Shown in pieces: positions 34,045-45,978 of a stretch of 46,972 nucleotides of DNA. Below the pieces are notes generated by a model. It was given only the letters and a program-made list of their open reading frames with translations, did not search any database and was not told the DNA's origin. The position numbers and the translations under genes are program-made. Numbering within the stretch: the first letter of the stretch is position 1; the number at the start of each line of letters is the position of its first letter. This stretch comes from Acanthamoeba sp. SK_2022b. Its lineage: Eukaryota > Discosea > Longamoebia > Acanthamoebidae. The stretch lies in assembly GCA_027943245.1 (NCBI GenBank), contig JANDJZ010000446.1, forward strand, positions 1 through 46,972. Reading direction: 5' to 3'.

Positions 34045-36975
34045 TCAGCGATCCTCCTTCACCGTGAGGCCGAGTTCTGAAGCCTCTGCTTCGTCCGATT
34101 CGGGGAAGAAGCGCATGTGCTGGTCCTCGAACTCGGCGCTGAGGCTCTTTTCGCCGTCGAGCTCCCCGCCCGCTGCCTTCGTAGGGTAGACTCCCGCACC
34201 CGAGGCCTCCTCCGCACTGGTGAGCTCGTGGTCGAGCGGGGCGAGGGCCGGTTGGCGGTAGGCGAGGGTCATGTGGGACTCGCCGATGGTGTCGCGCCAT
34301 GTAGTCTCGCTGGCCGTATCGACAGGTCCGTAGTTGACGACGTGAGACCACCCGAAGTGCAGGATGAACCACAGGGCGGCGGTGAGGAAGGGCAGCGGCA
34401 CAAGGGCAACGCCCCCGGCGTACTCGCTAAGACTGAGGATGCCGATCATGACCACTTGGAAGACGATGAGGGAGAGCATCAAGTGGTGCAGCACGAAGGA
34501 GAACGCCCTGCCGCCACCCTGCCACCTCTGCTCGGTGGCGCGGTGGAGGTTGTAGCCGTCGATGATCATCGAGAACGCGAAGAAGAGGAAACCGAAGACG
34601 GATATCAGTGGAGCCATCACGCTATAACACAGCGTGATGGTGAATATTAGGAGACCGTTTGAGTAGGCCGAAACGAAGTCAAAGTCACCCGCTGTCAGCA
34701 GATCGCGCCTCTGTTGCACACAACACATCGGGCGTGAGTGACTGGGGTGCAGTGATAGACGTGGTGCTGGACAGGCGGTACCTCGCTTTGGATGATGGGG
34801 CGAGCGAGGAAGAGCCATTTAAACCCGCACCGAAGGAGCCTCACGATACGGAAGAGCTGGAAGGGCAAGCGGCCCATGCCTTGCACCATAATGAAGATAG
34901 TGAAGAAAAGGGCCTGCTGCGGTAGCGAGTTGGCCAGCAGAGAGACCACCTCGCTGGGCTCCTCGATGATTTGGGCCTGCGTGTAACCCATACTGTTAAG
35001 AGGCAAGGAGTTTCGAAGCAAGCGGCAACGCAAGGACGTACCAGAGCGAGGAAAAAGGTTCCCTCCACGGCCACCACCAGGAACACATTGAGGAAGAGGA
35101 AGAACGAATACATGATCATGGCATACCACTCCGCCATCGAATGGCAAGATAGGCCGCCGAATCGGGTGTAGGCCAGCTTGAAGAAGTGTTTCACCACGAT
35201 CAGCAGCAGCGTGATGATTACGGCCGGCAGGAAGCCCTCGAGAATGCCCACTCCGGTGGGACGCAACCCCGAGGTGATGGAGTCCGCAATCCACTCGAAT
35301 CCCGAGACCTTTTGGGAACGACGAAACGTGAGGTTGTGCTCAGTAGCCCAAACAGCTAGCAGAGGGAGTGACTTACCCCTTGCAGAGTGGACAGGTGGGC
35401 AACGGAAATGATGAAGGTTTGAGGGATGGTCCACGCAAGGCTGATTACCACCAACACAAGGGTGATGACCGTCATGCGCAGAAGGTGGGACACGTAGCCC
35501 GTATCGATCTGTTTCCAGTTCACATCGTCTAAAGGCAGGGAGACCTGAATAAGTATCTTGAGAGGAGAGGGCAAGCAAAAGCGACCACTTACTCGGAGAT
35601 GGAGCTGGAGAGATGGTCAGCTTGGTTGGATTCTGGAAGGCCACCATCTTCATACGAGTGAACAGCGGCGTGGAGAGTGTGACAAAGCCTGCATCTGATT
35701 TTTTCATGTTTCTGCGCCGACAGTCCCAGACAGTTAGCATTCGCTTGCACGAGGAGCACCAACATGATTCTGGTTCCAACCTGCTCTTTTCTTGTTGTAG
35801 AATACTGATCTCTTGGTTCAGATGATCGATCTGCTCTTTGTAGAAATCAGCGGCCTCGACCTGGTAAAGGCCAATGACAACGAGCATCGAGTGAGTGGCG
35901 GGACTCAACTTTAGGTTGTTCGGTGTGCGCACCTTCTCCCCGAACATCTCCAGGACTCCTCTGCGCGTGTAGACGGTGCTGTGAGCCTGCATCTCCGCCT
36001 TTTCCAGCTTGACGACGAGCTTGCTTCGTTTCTTCTTGAGTCGCTCGAGACGGCCGGCCCTCCATACAAAGTTGACGGCCACCACCGACGTATTCAGGCG
36101 AGCCTCGAACCAACGCCTGAGCACCTTCTTGCTGTGGAGATCACTAGGAATGTTGCGTACGAGGAGCGTGTACGCGCGGACGCAGTTGGCTGCCAGGTAC
36201 GCGCCACGAAGCGAGACGTAGCGTCTGAACGTCCACGCGATGAAGCCATAGAAGAGGAGAGAGTAGAAGTAGGTGGCCACAATGTGCGCGATGAATCTAT
36301 CCGAACGCTTGGGTATGTTTGACATAGTAAGCACGCCCATGTCCTCTGCATGAGTGGGGAAAGAGTCAGTACTCCAATGAATGCAGTTGCGAACAGAAGA
36401 AGGCGAGGCGAACGCACGGCGCTGAGATGGGTCGTCGTCGTTGGCGGTGATATTGATGGGAAGGATGAAGGCACAGCCGGTGATCATCATCACGAAGCAC
36501 ATGACAAGGCACATGCGAATGAAGCGTATGTACATCACCCCGTCCTCCCCATGTCGATCGAACACATCGATCTCTCGGAGCCTGTTTACGCCGCACGTCA
36601 CCATCGTGCTTGGCCATGGCCAAAGATCGAATAGGGGTGACATACCATAGGGCTCTCCAAGCCCAATGCAGGAAGCTGGTGTCGGCCCTCTGTAGGTTCT
36701 CCTCTTCCCCAACAGACTCCTGTCCCGTCTCAGGGAGTCGCCCCTCCTCAGTAGCCTTTGGCCGCCGAAAGGGGTTGAAGAACCTGCAGCCCTTCAAGGT
36801 GAGCTCAAAGCTCCGGTGCGCACAGGTCCTAAGACTACTTGGGGGCGTACCGCCTCAGGCCAAATGGTCCGAATCGTCGGAGTACACAGAACGTGAGCAA
36901 GGCAGCCCCGCCGATGGCAGCATTGAGCCAAAGGTTGGTGTAGAACTTGGCAACTGAGCGGTCGTCCTCACTCAT
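34045..36975 (-). CDS. CSC1/OSCA/TMEM63 calcium-permeable channel family protein
   Basis: The start at 36975 (MSEDDRSVAKFYTNLWLNAA) opens the first membrane helix of the DUF221 family. Then come FFNPFRRP, MYIRFIRMCLVMCFVMMITG, the cytosolic RRM-like region (YTLLVRNIPSDLHSKKVLRR, WFEARLN) with a charged helical hairpin, AFQNPTKLTISPAP, and the pore helices: WTIPQTFIISVAHLSTLQG, AVIITLLLIVVKHFF, YAMIMYSFFLFLNVFLVVAV, SLPQQALFFTIFIMVQGMG, ITLCYSVMAPLISVFGFLFF and YNLHRATEQRWQGGG. The C-terminal tail is acidic, stop 34045-34047. Family members are mechanically or osmotically gated cation channels in the plasma membrane or endomembranes. Length near 800 residues is normal for the family. Confidence 0.85.
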
Positions 36976-37983
36976 GGTCGTGCTGCCGTGCTCCAAGGCT
37001 TGTTCAGTTTCTTTGGATGGTTGCGTATGGAGAAGGTTGCAAGCGTGGTGTCGTGAGGTGTGTGTCAATTATATTTGTGGTGTTCAGAGCTTTGTAGCGT
37101 TGGTTGCAGCTCTAGTCCATGAGGTTGTTAAGTGGGGCATGTGAGACAAGACCAGCCCAACATGCTGCAATGTTGGGGAGCACTGCTCATCCTCACACAA
37201 ACCAGCGGAATTCACTTCCTTCCCCCACATGATTGACCTCCTTCCGCGGAATTAGTTGTGATATCGGACGGGTTCGAGTCCCGTCAATCGCCGTTCTTTC
37301 ATGTTCTTGTGCAACAATTTTATTGTGCCACCACAACACAGCACACCCTGAATCTGTGCAGGGCCTTCAAAAAAAGCTTCCAATTCTGTACACTGAGATA
37401 AAACAGTGTTGAAAATTTGATGTTTTGTACTTGACAACATGAATTGTGTTTAAATTGTTGGAACTTATTCTCTTCATAACAGTCAAAAACTTCATTTCAG
37501 TACCTTGGTGTAAATCACATCAGCAGCACCTCAGGTGTGAACCAACCTTGGGCCTGTTGTGCAGGTAGTTGGTGGGGCTTCTTGGTACATGTGGAATGCA
37601 TGGAATGAGGGGCAGCTCACCTCTTTTTGACCTGTGTGTTCCAGGTGTGGATGGAGGCCTGGTAGGCAGTGTCAACTTGCACCACACTGGTGTATTCTCC
37701 AGGTTGTCAAAGCTCCATGGCTGACAAAGATGTGTGTTATTGATTTGGTTAATGGCAAGCCAAGGCAATGGGCTGGGGCAATAAGTCACCTTGTACTTCT
37801 TGATTCTTTTCTTCAACGAGTTGATAAGGTGGTTTGGTGATGGTCAAAGCTTATGGTCAGCAGGAGTGAAGTCTGACTGGTCGTATCGCCACACAACGCC
37901 AGCAGCGTGTCTACACAAAAACTCTTTTGCCTTTTAAGAAAGGGCCGGTCCCGGTCGCCTGCACCTCGAGGCCGCCGCGACAG
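36976..37983. other. 1-kb gap with a tRNA-like 3' half and no clear gene
   Basis: The channel gene's upstream region. Apart from the tRNA-like element at 37268-37292 the stretch is T/G-rich and lower in GC than its neighbours. A weak minus-strand frame at about 37520-37816 reads partly like eroded protein in more than one frame; I do not recognise it. Confidence 0.4.
37268..37292 (+). tRNA. tRNA-like T-arm and 3' acceptor strand only (remnant)
   Basis: ACGGG, loop TTCGAGT and CCCGT form a perfect 5-bp T-arm with a canonical 7-nt loop, followed by CAATCGC plus one base as a 3' acceptor strand. The complementary 5' strand GCGATTG is absent; only ATGATTG at 37229-37235 partly pairs, leaving just 32 nt for the D and anticodon arms, too short for a normal cytosolic tRNA. 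So this is a 3' fragment, a tRNA-derived repeat, or an aberrant organelle-type tRNA copy. Confidence 0.45.
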
Positions 37984-39675
37984 TCAAAGGGCGTACAGGC
38001 TGCGTACTGCTTGAATGACCTCATCGGTGACACCTGCGCCTGCCAGATCATACATACGGTCGAACAGCGTCTTCAACCCTGGAAGCACCGGCGATGAGCG
38101 AAGAGACGAGGATGAGGGACTAAAGGTCGGGGAAGCAAAGGAGAGAGATCAGGCACACCTTCCTTGTCCTCTTTCTTGAGGATGATTCTCCATCTCCGAA
38201 TAGACGGCAGATAACGCAGCATCTCCAGAGATTGCACCAAGTTGTCCCCCCTGCAGTCACACTGGTGATCAGTGATCGGCTAGCCCATGGACTGGGTTCG
38301 GGCAGGATACTTGAGCCCATGCTGCGAGATAGCAGCAATGATCGAAGATATGATCGCCGGGGTCATGCTGTTGCCAAAAAAGCTAGCGTAGCTCTTCGGC
38401 TCCAGCAGCTGGAGCAGGAGGGAACACGTGAGCAGTGTCCAATACCGGTCACGTCACACCGCTGCCGAAGAGGCCAGACTGCGCGGGAGCAGAGAGCGCA
38501 CTAAGAAATAGCTCCAGAAGGCCGCAGTATCGTCTTTGATATTACTCCACGCTTTTTCGAAGTCAAAAACCGTCCTGGGCTTGGTCAACGTCACGGCCGG
38601 CAGCACGTCGGTCCCTGAAGACAACGCCAGTATGGTGGATGAACTCAGTGGTGCGTGCTTTGAATCCACAACACCGCCGCTGGCACTTGGTGGCGCGGAG
38701 GAATCCATCTTCCTGGCCGCCTGCTCGGGAATCTCGGTCCGCTTCTTTTCCTCTTCGTTCCGTCGCTCCAGATCTTCCTTGGCTCTTCTCTTTCGCTCGG
38801 CGTCCTCTTTCGCGAGCTCCTGCCTCTTTCTTTCTTCGTCCGCTGCTTGTCGTTTCCTCCGTTCTTCGGCCTCCTTGTTGGCTCTGTCTTCTTCATTCTT
38901 TTTCATTGAGGCCAGCGTTTGTCGCAGCGCGGCAATCTCCTGCGCAGCTTGTTTGTTCTCCTTCTCCAGCCGCGTCACGGTTTCAAAATCTGTGGCACAT
39001 CCACGGCGCGGAGTGAGGTACCTCTCCAGTCGGAGAGCGAGCGAGCGCAGGCGCCCTCATGCGAAGATACCTTGAAGGGCAAGGGCGAGTTTTCCCATCG
39101 CCTTTCTGGCAGTGCCGCGACGCATGTAGGCCTTCACGTAGGTGGCATCCAAGGCGATCGCTTGTTCGCTGTCTGCTTCTGCCGCGGCATAGCTGGATTT
39201 TCCCATCAACCATCGAAGGACGGTGAGTGGGCTATGGATGAAGCAGCAGGAACAGGGTTGCGGTCAGTACTCTTTGAGCTGGAGGTGTGCCATTGCACGG
39301 TTGGCCACGGTGATGGCGCTCATGGGGTCAAGCTGCAAGCTCCGCGTGTACCACTCCACTGCCTTCCGGTAGTCCTTCTTCTTGAACCAGTCATTACCCT
39401 GCGGGCCCAGCCTTGGAGTTAGTTTCTGCTCGAGTAACATACAATGCCAGCTTGCTTGGTGGTACTTTTTCCTTGGCGGCAACTGCATCTTCATCCTGGC
39501 CCTGTCACTCAATCGTGAAGATTAAGCGTTGGGACTACCGATGCCGGATGGAGCGACGTACCAGTGCCGTGGTGGTTGCCTCAGGCCTCGAAGCCTGTGG
39601 GTATTGGCGGTCGTCTTCCTCGACTGTCCGCAGCCACTCACGAAGGCCAGCCCTGTACTTGGCTGCTGCATCCAT
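37984..39675 (-). CDS. RPAP3: RPAP3-like TPR co-chaperone
   Basis: The start at 39675 gives MDAAAKYRAGLREWL. Next come TPR helices: GNDWFKKKDYRKAVEWYTRS, LQLDPMSAITVANRAMAHLQ, LDATYVKAYMRRGTARKAMG, then a charged coiled coil of ~100 residues. The C-terminal RPAP3_C domain is recognisable: TVFDFEKAWSNI, AFWSYFLVRSLLPRSLAS, LLQLLEPKSYASFFGN, SIIAAISQHGLKYP, LEMLRYLPSIRRWRIILKK and LKTLFDRMYDLAGAG, ending SLYAL (stop 37984-37986). RPAP3 is the TPR subunit of the R2TP HSP90 co-chaperone that assembles RNA polymerases, snoRNPs and PIKKs. Only one TPR block is seen, where animal RPAP3 has two, so a smaller RPAP3 or a SPAG1-like relative is possible. Confidence 0.7.
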
Positions 39676-40107
39676 TTTTCTGTGTTGTCTTCTATTTTTC
39701 TGGTTAACGAGGCTTTTCCTCGCTATTTTCCCAACATTGCGTGATGGGGAACAACACTTTCACCCTCCCTTTCATCGTTCTTGTCCTGCTAAGAAAGGAT
39801 TGTCATCTGATTTGTGATGGATGACATCAAGACAGTTCACTCTTCCTGACTGTTATAAAACAACAGATGGCTTGTGGGTTGTCTAGATGATCTCCAGACT
39901 TACAGTTTTTCTTTGGGCCTTGCACTTTTTTGGTGCACTGTGACGACATTGCTCTTTGGTCTTAGCAAGAAGGCTAAGGAAATAACCAGCACGCAGGGAT
40001 TAACTCCTGTCTGCACCAAAACATTGTGGTTGTGATTGCCTGGTCAGCAACAACGTTTATCTGTGACACAATAAATAGAATATTTTCCTTGCGAGCCAGA
40101 GCGTCCA
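39676..40107. other. Gap between RPAP3-like and phosphatase genes
   Basis: 432 bp. No gene seen. Near 39925-39945 an imperfect TGCAC...GTGCA hairpin with a T-rich loop occurs. Confidence 0.4.
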
Positions 40108-40861
40108 CTAGTTCACCACCTTGGCACGCTGGACAACCAGCTCCGAGTGGTAGGAGATCAAATTGCGTTGTTTGTTGAGCTTGGCGCGGACCATGGCCCT
40201 CTTGGACAGCAGGAGCTGCTGCGCGCTATCCAGATCGAGCTGCCTGTAGCGGTGCAGCAGCCACGCCATCGCAACAGCAGCGCTTCGCCCTCGGCCTGCG
40301 CTCCGTATCCACCATCATAGACGGGTCACGGATGCAAGATGACAACGAACAGAGCTTGGGAAGGGAACGCACCAGCCATGCAGTGAATAAGAACCTTCTT
40401 GCCCTGTTGTACGTTTTGCTCAATGAACCTGACGGCCTTATTCATGTCCTCCACAGTCGGTTCGATGTGATCCACAGTGGGCAAATACAATTGCTCGATG
40501 CCCTAGCCGCGGTCCCAATCAAGGGACCACGCTCATCAGACAAATTGAGGCGAGAAGGAAATGAATGGCTAGAGGACGTTCACATACCGCCTCCTTGTAG
40601 AAAGCAGCAGGCCCATAGGCTTCATCGCACATGTTCACCACTGCTCACAGACGCTGTTAGAGAAAACCCAAGAGGGCTGTCCTCGCTGTGCTGCGTACCG
40701 GCGCTTATCTGCAGGTCCGAGAGGAGGTTCTGGTTCCAGTAGGTGGGGAGGCAGCCTAGGTACACGCTATCGTCGATCTTACTCCAGTACGGGGACTTCC
40801 GCAACCCAAGCGCGAATGTGCCAATCTTGCGTCCAACACGTGGTGATTGATTGATTGATTG

Positions 40862-40900
<39 letters not shown>

Positions 40901-41096
40901 TTCATATAAAATCCTTGCAAATGCATTAGGAGAGGGGTGGTACCACAAAGGGGAGCTTGGGGTAGTGAATGGCACGCCCTACCCATTTGGCGAGCGGGAT
41001 GGGGAGCTTGCCGTGGAGGAAGGGCTTGAATATGAAGTAGTGGAAGAGGAGGAACAGCACTACCACCCACAGCACGAAGGTCCACGTAACCTCCAT
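40108..41096 (-). CDS. Membrane-anchored dual-specificity phosphatase (PTPMT1-like)
   Basis: The start at 41096 opens a hydrophobic N-terminal anchor (WTFVLWVVVLFLLFHYFIF). Then KIDDSVYLGCLP, VVNMCDEAYGP, GIEQLYLPTVDHIEPTVEDM, and the catalytic loop HCMAG joined across an intron to RGRSAAVAMAWLLHRY, giving the HCxAGxGRS signature. The C terminus is VRAKLNKQRNLISYHSELVV followed by QRAKVVN (stop 40108-40110). The NMCDE and LPTVDH motifs recall PTPMT1/plant PTPMT-type phosphatidylglycerophosphate phosphatases, so a lipid substrate is possible. An intron carries (TTGA)n and (ATT)n tracts (40842-40901). Confidence 0.75.
40842..40901. repeat. (TTGA)n then (ATT)n tract in a phosphatase intron
   Basis: Compound microsatellite between the N-terminal anchor exon and the next coding block. 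Confidence 0.9.
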
Positions 41097-41120
41097 CTCT
41101 CCTGGCCGTTGTCCGGCTCT

Positions 41121-41130
41121 TTTTATATAA
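41121..41130 (-). promoter_or_regulatory. Candidate TATA box of the membrane-anchored phosphatase
   Basis: Read on the minus strand, TTATATAAAA lies 25-35 bases upstream of the ATG at 41096, the spacing expected for a short 5' UTR. Confidence 0.5.
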
Positions 41131-41182
41131 AATTACTTTGATCCATTTTTATCAATTAAACCGCCAGAGCCAGACCGCCTGG

Positions 41183-42438
41183 CTACAGACCAAAGAGAAG
41201 GGAAGGCTCGAAGACGGCGCTGATAGCGAGGTCGGCCAAGAACAGAACTCCCGCCGGCGCCAGGTCAGTCACCAACTCGGGCACGGCGCCCTATGCGGGA
41301 GAGAAAAGCAGGCTGAGACAAGACATCATGTGGGTGGAGAACCCTGTGGGCGGTACACAAACCTTGTAGAAGCCCGGTATGCCCTCCTCGCGCCATATCG
41401 TTGCGATGCAGTCCAATGCTCCCTTGTAGGGAACATTCCAGAGCTAGAGAATGGTGCGCCTGACTGAGCGTGACGAGTTGTGGTCCAAGTTGTGGGTGTG
41501 TCGTACCTCAAGTCCGCTGCCTTGAATGTCCAACCGACGCACCACGGTCTGCAGAGGACGCGTGATCAGCGTGATCAGGAGCGCCCGCCCGCATTCGTCG
41601 GCAGCCAAGGACAGTGATTGCAGCAAGCCGTTTACGAGCTTATTACTGCATGCGTGCGTGCAACAGAGCCAAAATGGTGTCAACCAGCAGCAACAGCATC
41701 GATGAAGGTGAAGAACGAGTACTTGGTTTTGTTCTGCCGGACGAGCGACTGGATGGGTGCCGAGGCATCGTACAGGGAGTACACCATGCTGGAGATGATC
41801 TCATGCCCCACGGCCGGGCCGAAGGACCGGGTGAAGTTGGCGAGCCCGTCCTCGGCCCACATGAGCCGCAGCACAGGCACCAGCCCCTCAAGCGTGTACT
41901 TGCCCTCAGGGCCAGGCTGCAGCCAACCGCAAGCAAAGTCAGCCGTTGCACAACAGCAAGAAAGTTGGAGAGGAAGAGGGGGGGGTACGAGTTGAGCGTG
42001 AAGGCGGTTGCTGGCCGCGCGGAGAGGACGGGTGAAGAAGGTCCAGGCCACGCGTTCGGAGGCGGCAAGTAGGGCCATCTGCCAGCTGTGGGCGTAGGGT
42101 GATACCTTGCCCTGAGCCGCGGCAGCCGGAGACGCAGGACAGATAACCTCCTCCAGGGAGAGGCTGGTGGCGGTGAGCAGGACGTCAAGGGCTCCTTCGA
42201 GGGCGCCCATCCACGCCCAGTAAGCAGGATGTCCGAAGGAGCCAGTCTGTCGCAAGACCATCCGCGCCTCGTCCCTCCACCCGACAATGCCCGTCACCGC
42301 CCCCGTTACGACGCTGACCCTGTAGGGCGTAACGCTCCGCCGGTGACCGGCCACCACCAACGGGTGCAGAAGAAAAGAAACAGTGGGCGAAGTCCATTGC
42401 ACCAAATCCCTCAAAGTCGCGCCGGTCGTGCTGGCCAT
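41183..42438 (-). CDS. Mitochondrial carrier (SLC25)-like protein
   Basis: The start at 42438 gives MASTTGATLRDLVQWTSPTV. Later blocks have carrier-type repeats: YTLEGLVPVLRLMWAEDGLA, where a W-x-x-E-G follows a Pro/Gly helix; ITLITRPLQTVVRRLDIQGS, a degraded Px[DE]xx[KR] signature (PLQTVVRR); then VPYKGALDCIATIWREEGIP with GFYKGAVPELV, a good carrier loop; and a terminal helix (LAPAGVLFLADLAISAVF), stop 41183-41185. Signatures are weak, as in MTCH or SLC25A46-type outer-membrane carriers, so transport activity is uncertain. Five or so exons. Confidence 0.6.
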
Positions 42439-42529
42439 TTTGAGGGGGGCTGTTGTCAACAACTGAGAAAAGTGTACATTTTCCTCACTTTCTATATAAA
42501 TTATATCTGTCCGCGGTAAAATTACCGAA
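42439..42529. promoter_or_regulatory. 91-bp divergent promoter with central TATA element
   Basis: Only 91 bases separate the carrier-like start (minus) from the PSO2 start (plus). TATATAAA at 42493-42500 is 30 bases before the PSO2 ATG; the complementary strand reads TTTATATA, so one AT-rich core may serve both directions. Confidence 0.5.
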
Positions 42530-45500
42530 ATGGCGGGAACAAATCGTTCTTCGAATGTTTTGGTGCGGGCAGATGCATCTCGGCTCTCTGCGAAAAAGAT
42601 GAAGAGGGAGAAGGGCAGGTATAATAAAAAGGGGTCTTGGGGAGGTAAGGCTAACCGCGAACGTAAGGAGAAGCCTTGTCCTGCATTCAAGAAAATCACC
42701 GGCACAAACATAATCGTTGATGGATTTCAGTACAAATCCTACTCTGTTTCGTCTTATTTCCTCACGTACGTGAACCTTGCCTTGCCAACGCGCTATGCCC
42801 ATGGGCTCAAGTCCTCTTCTGCAGCCACTTCCACAGCGATCACTACACCGGCATTACCAAGGGCTTCGATTTCGGACTCATTTGTACGGTAACCCCGTCT
42901 CTCTTTCCTTGCCGTCTGCTCATGCTCTTTGCCGTGTGTAGACTGCTCCGAAATAACGGCCAAGCTCATGTTCATCAAGCTGGGCGTAAGCCCCAGCTAT
43001 GTCCGCCCGCTGACCAGTGCGTTCCCCCGCAAGGAACCTCGCCAGCTCTCCAAAACTCTCACCTCTGTGCCTTTGTCCCGTAGTGTTTACACCACACATA
43101 GTTGAAGGCACTGAAGTAACGCTGCTCCCGGCCAACCATTGTCCTGTATGCATGCTCCACACGACCGACGAGATCGCTTCCGTGGGCACAACCGCTCATG
43201 GCCTTGTTGTTTTTCCCACTCCCCAGGGAGCGGTGTTGTTGCTGTTCAAGGTGGACGGACGGTATATCCTGCATGTGGGCGACTTTCGCTACCACCCCAA
43301 CATGCAGAGCTATGACGAACTTCGCCACAACGAAATACACAGTACCGAGTGGCCGCCCTAGTCACAGCAATCCTGCAAGCATCACTGGCTAACCGTCCGG
43401 TTTACAACCCCATGACGTGCAGCTATTTATTTGGACACCACGTACTGCGCGCCCCAACACTGCTTTCCCCCTCGCGAGGAAACAGTGAATCGAGTGGTGG
43501 AGCTCGTTTTACGAGAGAAAAGGGTGAAGCTGACCAGTCACCTCTGAGGTTGTATGAACGCCTGTGTGGGAGAGGGGACTAACCGATTCGACCTCAGGAA
43601 TCGACGCTGTTCTTGGTGGGCACGTATTGTATAGGCAAGGAGGACGTGTATTGTGGCATCGCCCGAATCTGTGGCATGAAGGCATTTGTAACCCGCGAAA
43701 AGTACGTTGCCGTGACGCCCGTTAGCGGTAAGACGAAAACAGCTTACCTTCGCTTGGTTCCTTGTTCGTTAACCAAAATAGGTACGTGCTACTTCAATGT
43801 ATGGACATTCCCGATTTTGACGAGATCATCACCACCGACCCTTCCTCCACGAATCTGCATGTGGTGCGCCTTCTCCGCTTCATGCTGATGAGTGGTTTTA
43901 CCGGATCGCCTCGTGCTAACATGTGTCTTGGTTGGGATCGGAGAACAGGTTCCGATGAACTGCCTGTCCTTTCAAAGTACGAGCTGTGGTTTTATTTATA
44001 GGGCCGTTTGCCTTGCTTGGCCGAGGCAAGGGAACCTCGAACTGATCGTCACCTGCGTCATTTCTAGAAATGGGCCTGCTGATGAGCAAAATGAAAGCAC
44101 GCTACAGCCGCATCATCGGCATTCGACCCACGGGCTGGGCTGGCGACGTGAAACACGTGCGCTCTTTGCTGCTCCTATTAGGTGCCGCCGGTGCTGACGC
44201 TGTGTCTCTGTGGGCAGACGACAAAGAGGAATCTGGAGCTCTACGAAGTGCCCTACTCGGAACACTCCAATTACTACGAGCTCAGGGAGTTCGTGGAGTT
44301 CCTTCGCCCCACCTGTATTGTGCCCACGGTACAGACTACTCGCGTCTATTGTTCTGTGTTTCCTCCGCGCGCGCGCGCTTGCCTCTGACCGTGTCTGTGC
44401 TCCACGCAGGTGAATTGCTGGAGCCAGGCCAAGGTGGAGGCGCAGCTGTACCACTTCAGAGATCTGATGAACGGCAGCACTGCGCCTCCGCCCGACTTTG
44501 GAGCCGCCGCACGGGGCCGAGCAGCCATCACTTCCCACTTTGAACGAAAGTCTTCTGCCGTCTCCACTCCTACTTCCGCCTCCGCCTCCCCGTACACTCC
44601 CGTCTCTACGTCTCGAGCACGTCCTGCGGTGACACAGTTTCAGTTGCCTCAGCGCTCGTCGTCTTCTCCATCGTTTCTCGCCTCTACCATCACCTCCTAC
44701 TTTGGGTTCACGCACCAGCGCAAGCCAGCCGCCAGCTTGCAGACCACAACGTCAAGTTCAACTCCGTCGCCTCTACCCGCCTTCTCGGCCTCTCCCGCCT
44801 TCTTTTCGTTCTTCTCACGCTCGAGGTCCGACAGCAGCATCAAGCGAGAGATGGACGAGCCCGTGCAAGAGGCCAAGGCCGCCTGGGACCTAGACGATGA
44901 TCAGTTCCTGTACGAGGCCGCGCTTCTGCTGGACGACTCCAAGGCGGAGGAGCCGCTGGTCAAAGATGAGCCCAAGCAAGAGGGCGGCGGAGACGGTGAC
45001 GAAGCAGAAGAGGAAGATGCGGAGGAGGATGAGCAGCAGGCCTACTCCCCGCTTGCCTTTTCGGAAGACGAGGATGCAGACGCGGACGAGGCTGCCTACG
45101 CGGACGAAGTGGGGCTCCTGCAACCGCCGCCACCTCCTCCAGTGCAGGAGCCCAGCCAGAGCGAATGCGCGATCGACTTCACCACGCTCGCGGAAGAACC
45201 AGAGAGCAGCCAGGAGGCAACGGCTGCCCCGCCACCCTCCGGTCCACCAACGCCCCTGCGTGTTGGTGATGTCCTCACCATCCCCGACTCGCCGCCCGTC
45301 GCCCACGACGACGTCAGGGCGGAGCCTTCGTCGCCTGTCCCGACTGTATCGTCCGCGCCAGCACCGAGTTCGCTCGCTTCGGCGGGCCTGGCGGTCTCTT
45401 CGCCTCCTCCTTCTCCCACTTCGTCCGCACGAGAGCCGACCTCGACTTCTTCTGCTTCGTCTCCACCATCGCCGGCTATCTTCTTCCCGTTTCCGTATTC

Positions 45501-45978
45501 CTCCTCGCCCTCGTCCGGCCGGTTGTCGCTCAAACGCAAGCGAGCTTCCGCGCCGACTGCCACTCAACCCTCGCCTTCTTCGCAGCAGACACCTTCGCCA
45601 GCGCGAACAACGAGCACCGCCCCGATCTTGATTGACCTCACCGACGACGACGATGAGAAGCCTTGCGCCTCTCCGGGGCTCACCAAGCGAGAGAACAGCT
45701 GCCCAGGTTCACTCGAAGCGTTCGTGACGCACGCACGACTGGGCAGGACCAAGAGCGATCCGGCGCTCCGGACTTCTGCTCGTAACACGCCCAGCCCGCC
45801 CACGGCCAAAGGAGGCTCTGCGGCGCCCAAGCGACGAAAGCTCAGCGGCGGGTCCGCAGGCGGCGACGCGAAGCCGAAGGGCGACAACCACAGCCCCGGC
45901 AGGACTCCTGCGAGCTCCTCCTCCTCCTCGGTGGGCTCGGCCGCCCTCTCCATCCTGGACTTCCTTCGTCGCAAATGA
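42530..45978 (+). CDS. PSO2: SNM1/PSO2-type metallo-beta-lactamase DNA repair nuclease
   Basis: Checked exons: 42530-42765, 42825-42883, 42942-43016, 43084-43145, then one from 43227; others follow to a long last exon ending at 45978. The first junction restores [11 protein letters not shown], the HxHxDH zinc motif. [53 protein letters not shown] and [20 protein letters not shown] then PTCIVPTVN complete the MBL/beta-CASP core of DNA cross-link repair nucleases (DCLRE1A/PSO2). The Lys-rich N terminus could be a nuclear signal. The last exon encodes ~500 residues of Ser/Pro/acidic low complexity, with an NLS-like KRKRAS, a SUMO-interaction-like [11 protein letters not shown], and three short hydrophobic motifs that resemble PCNA-binding boxes. 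Expected function: 5'-exonuclease in interstrand cross-link repair. The tail is longer than in yeast Pso2. Confidence 0.85.

Noticed and set aside
39925..39945. Hairpin with T-rich loop as a terminator
   Set aside because: Imperfect, isolated, and intrinsic hairpin terminators do not apply to RNA polymerase II genes.
44113..45974. Arg-rich and Gly-rich minus-strand ORFs opposite the PSO2 tail
   Set aside because: They are shadows of the GC-rich low-complexity tail; the plus strand contains the continuous tail of a recognised enzyme.
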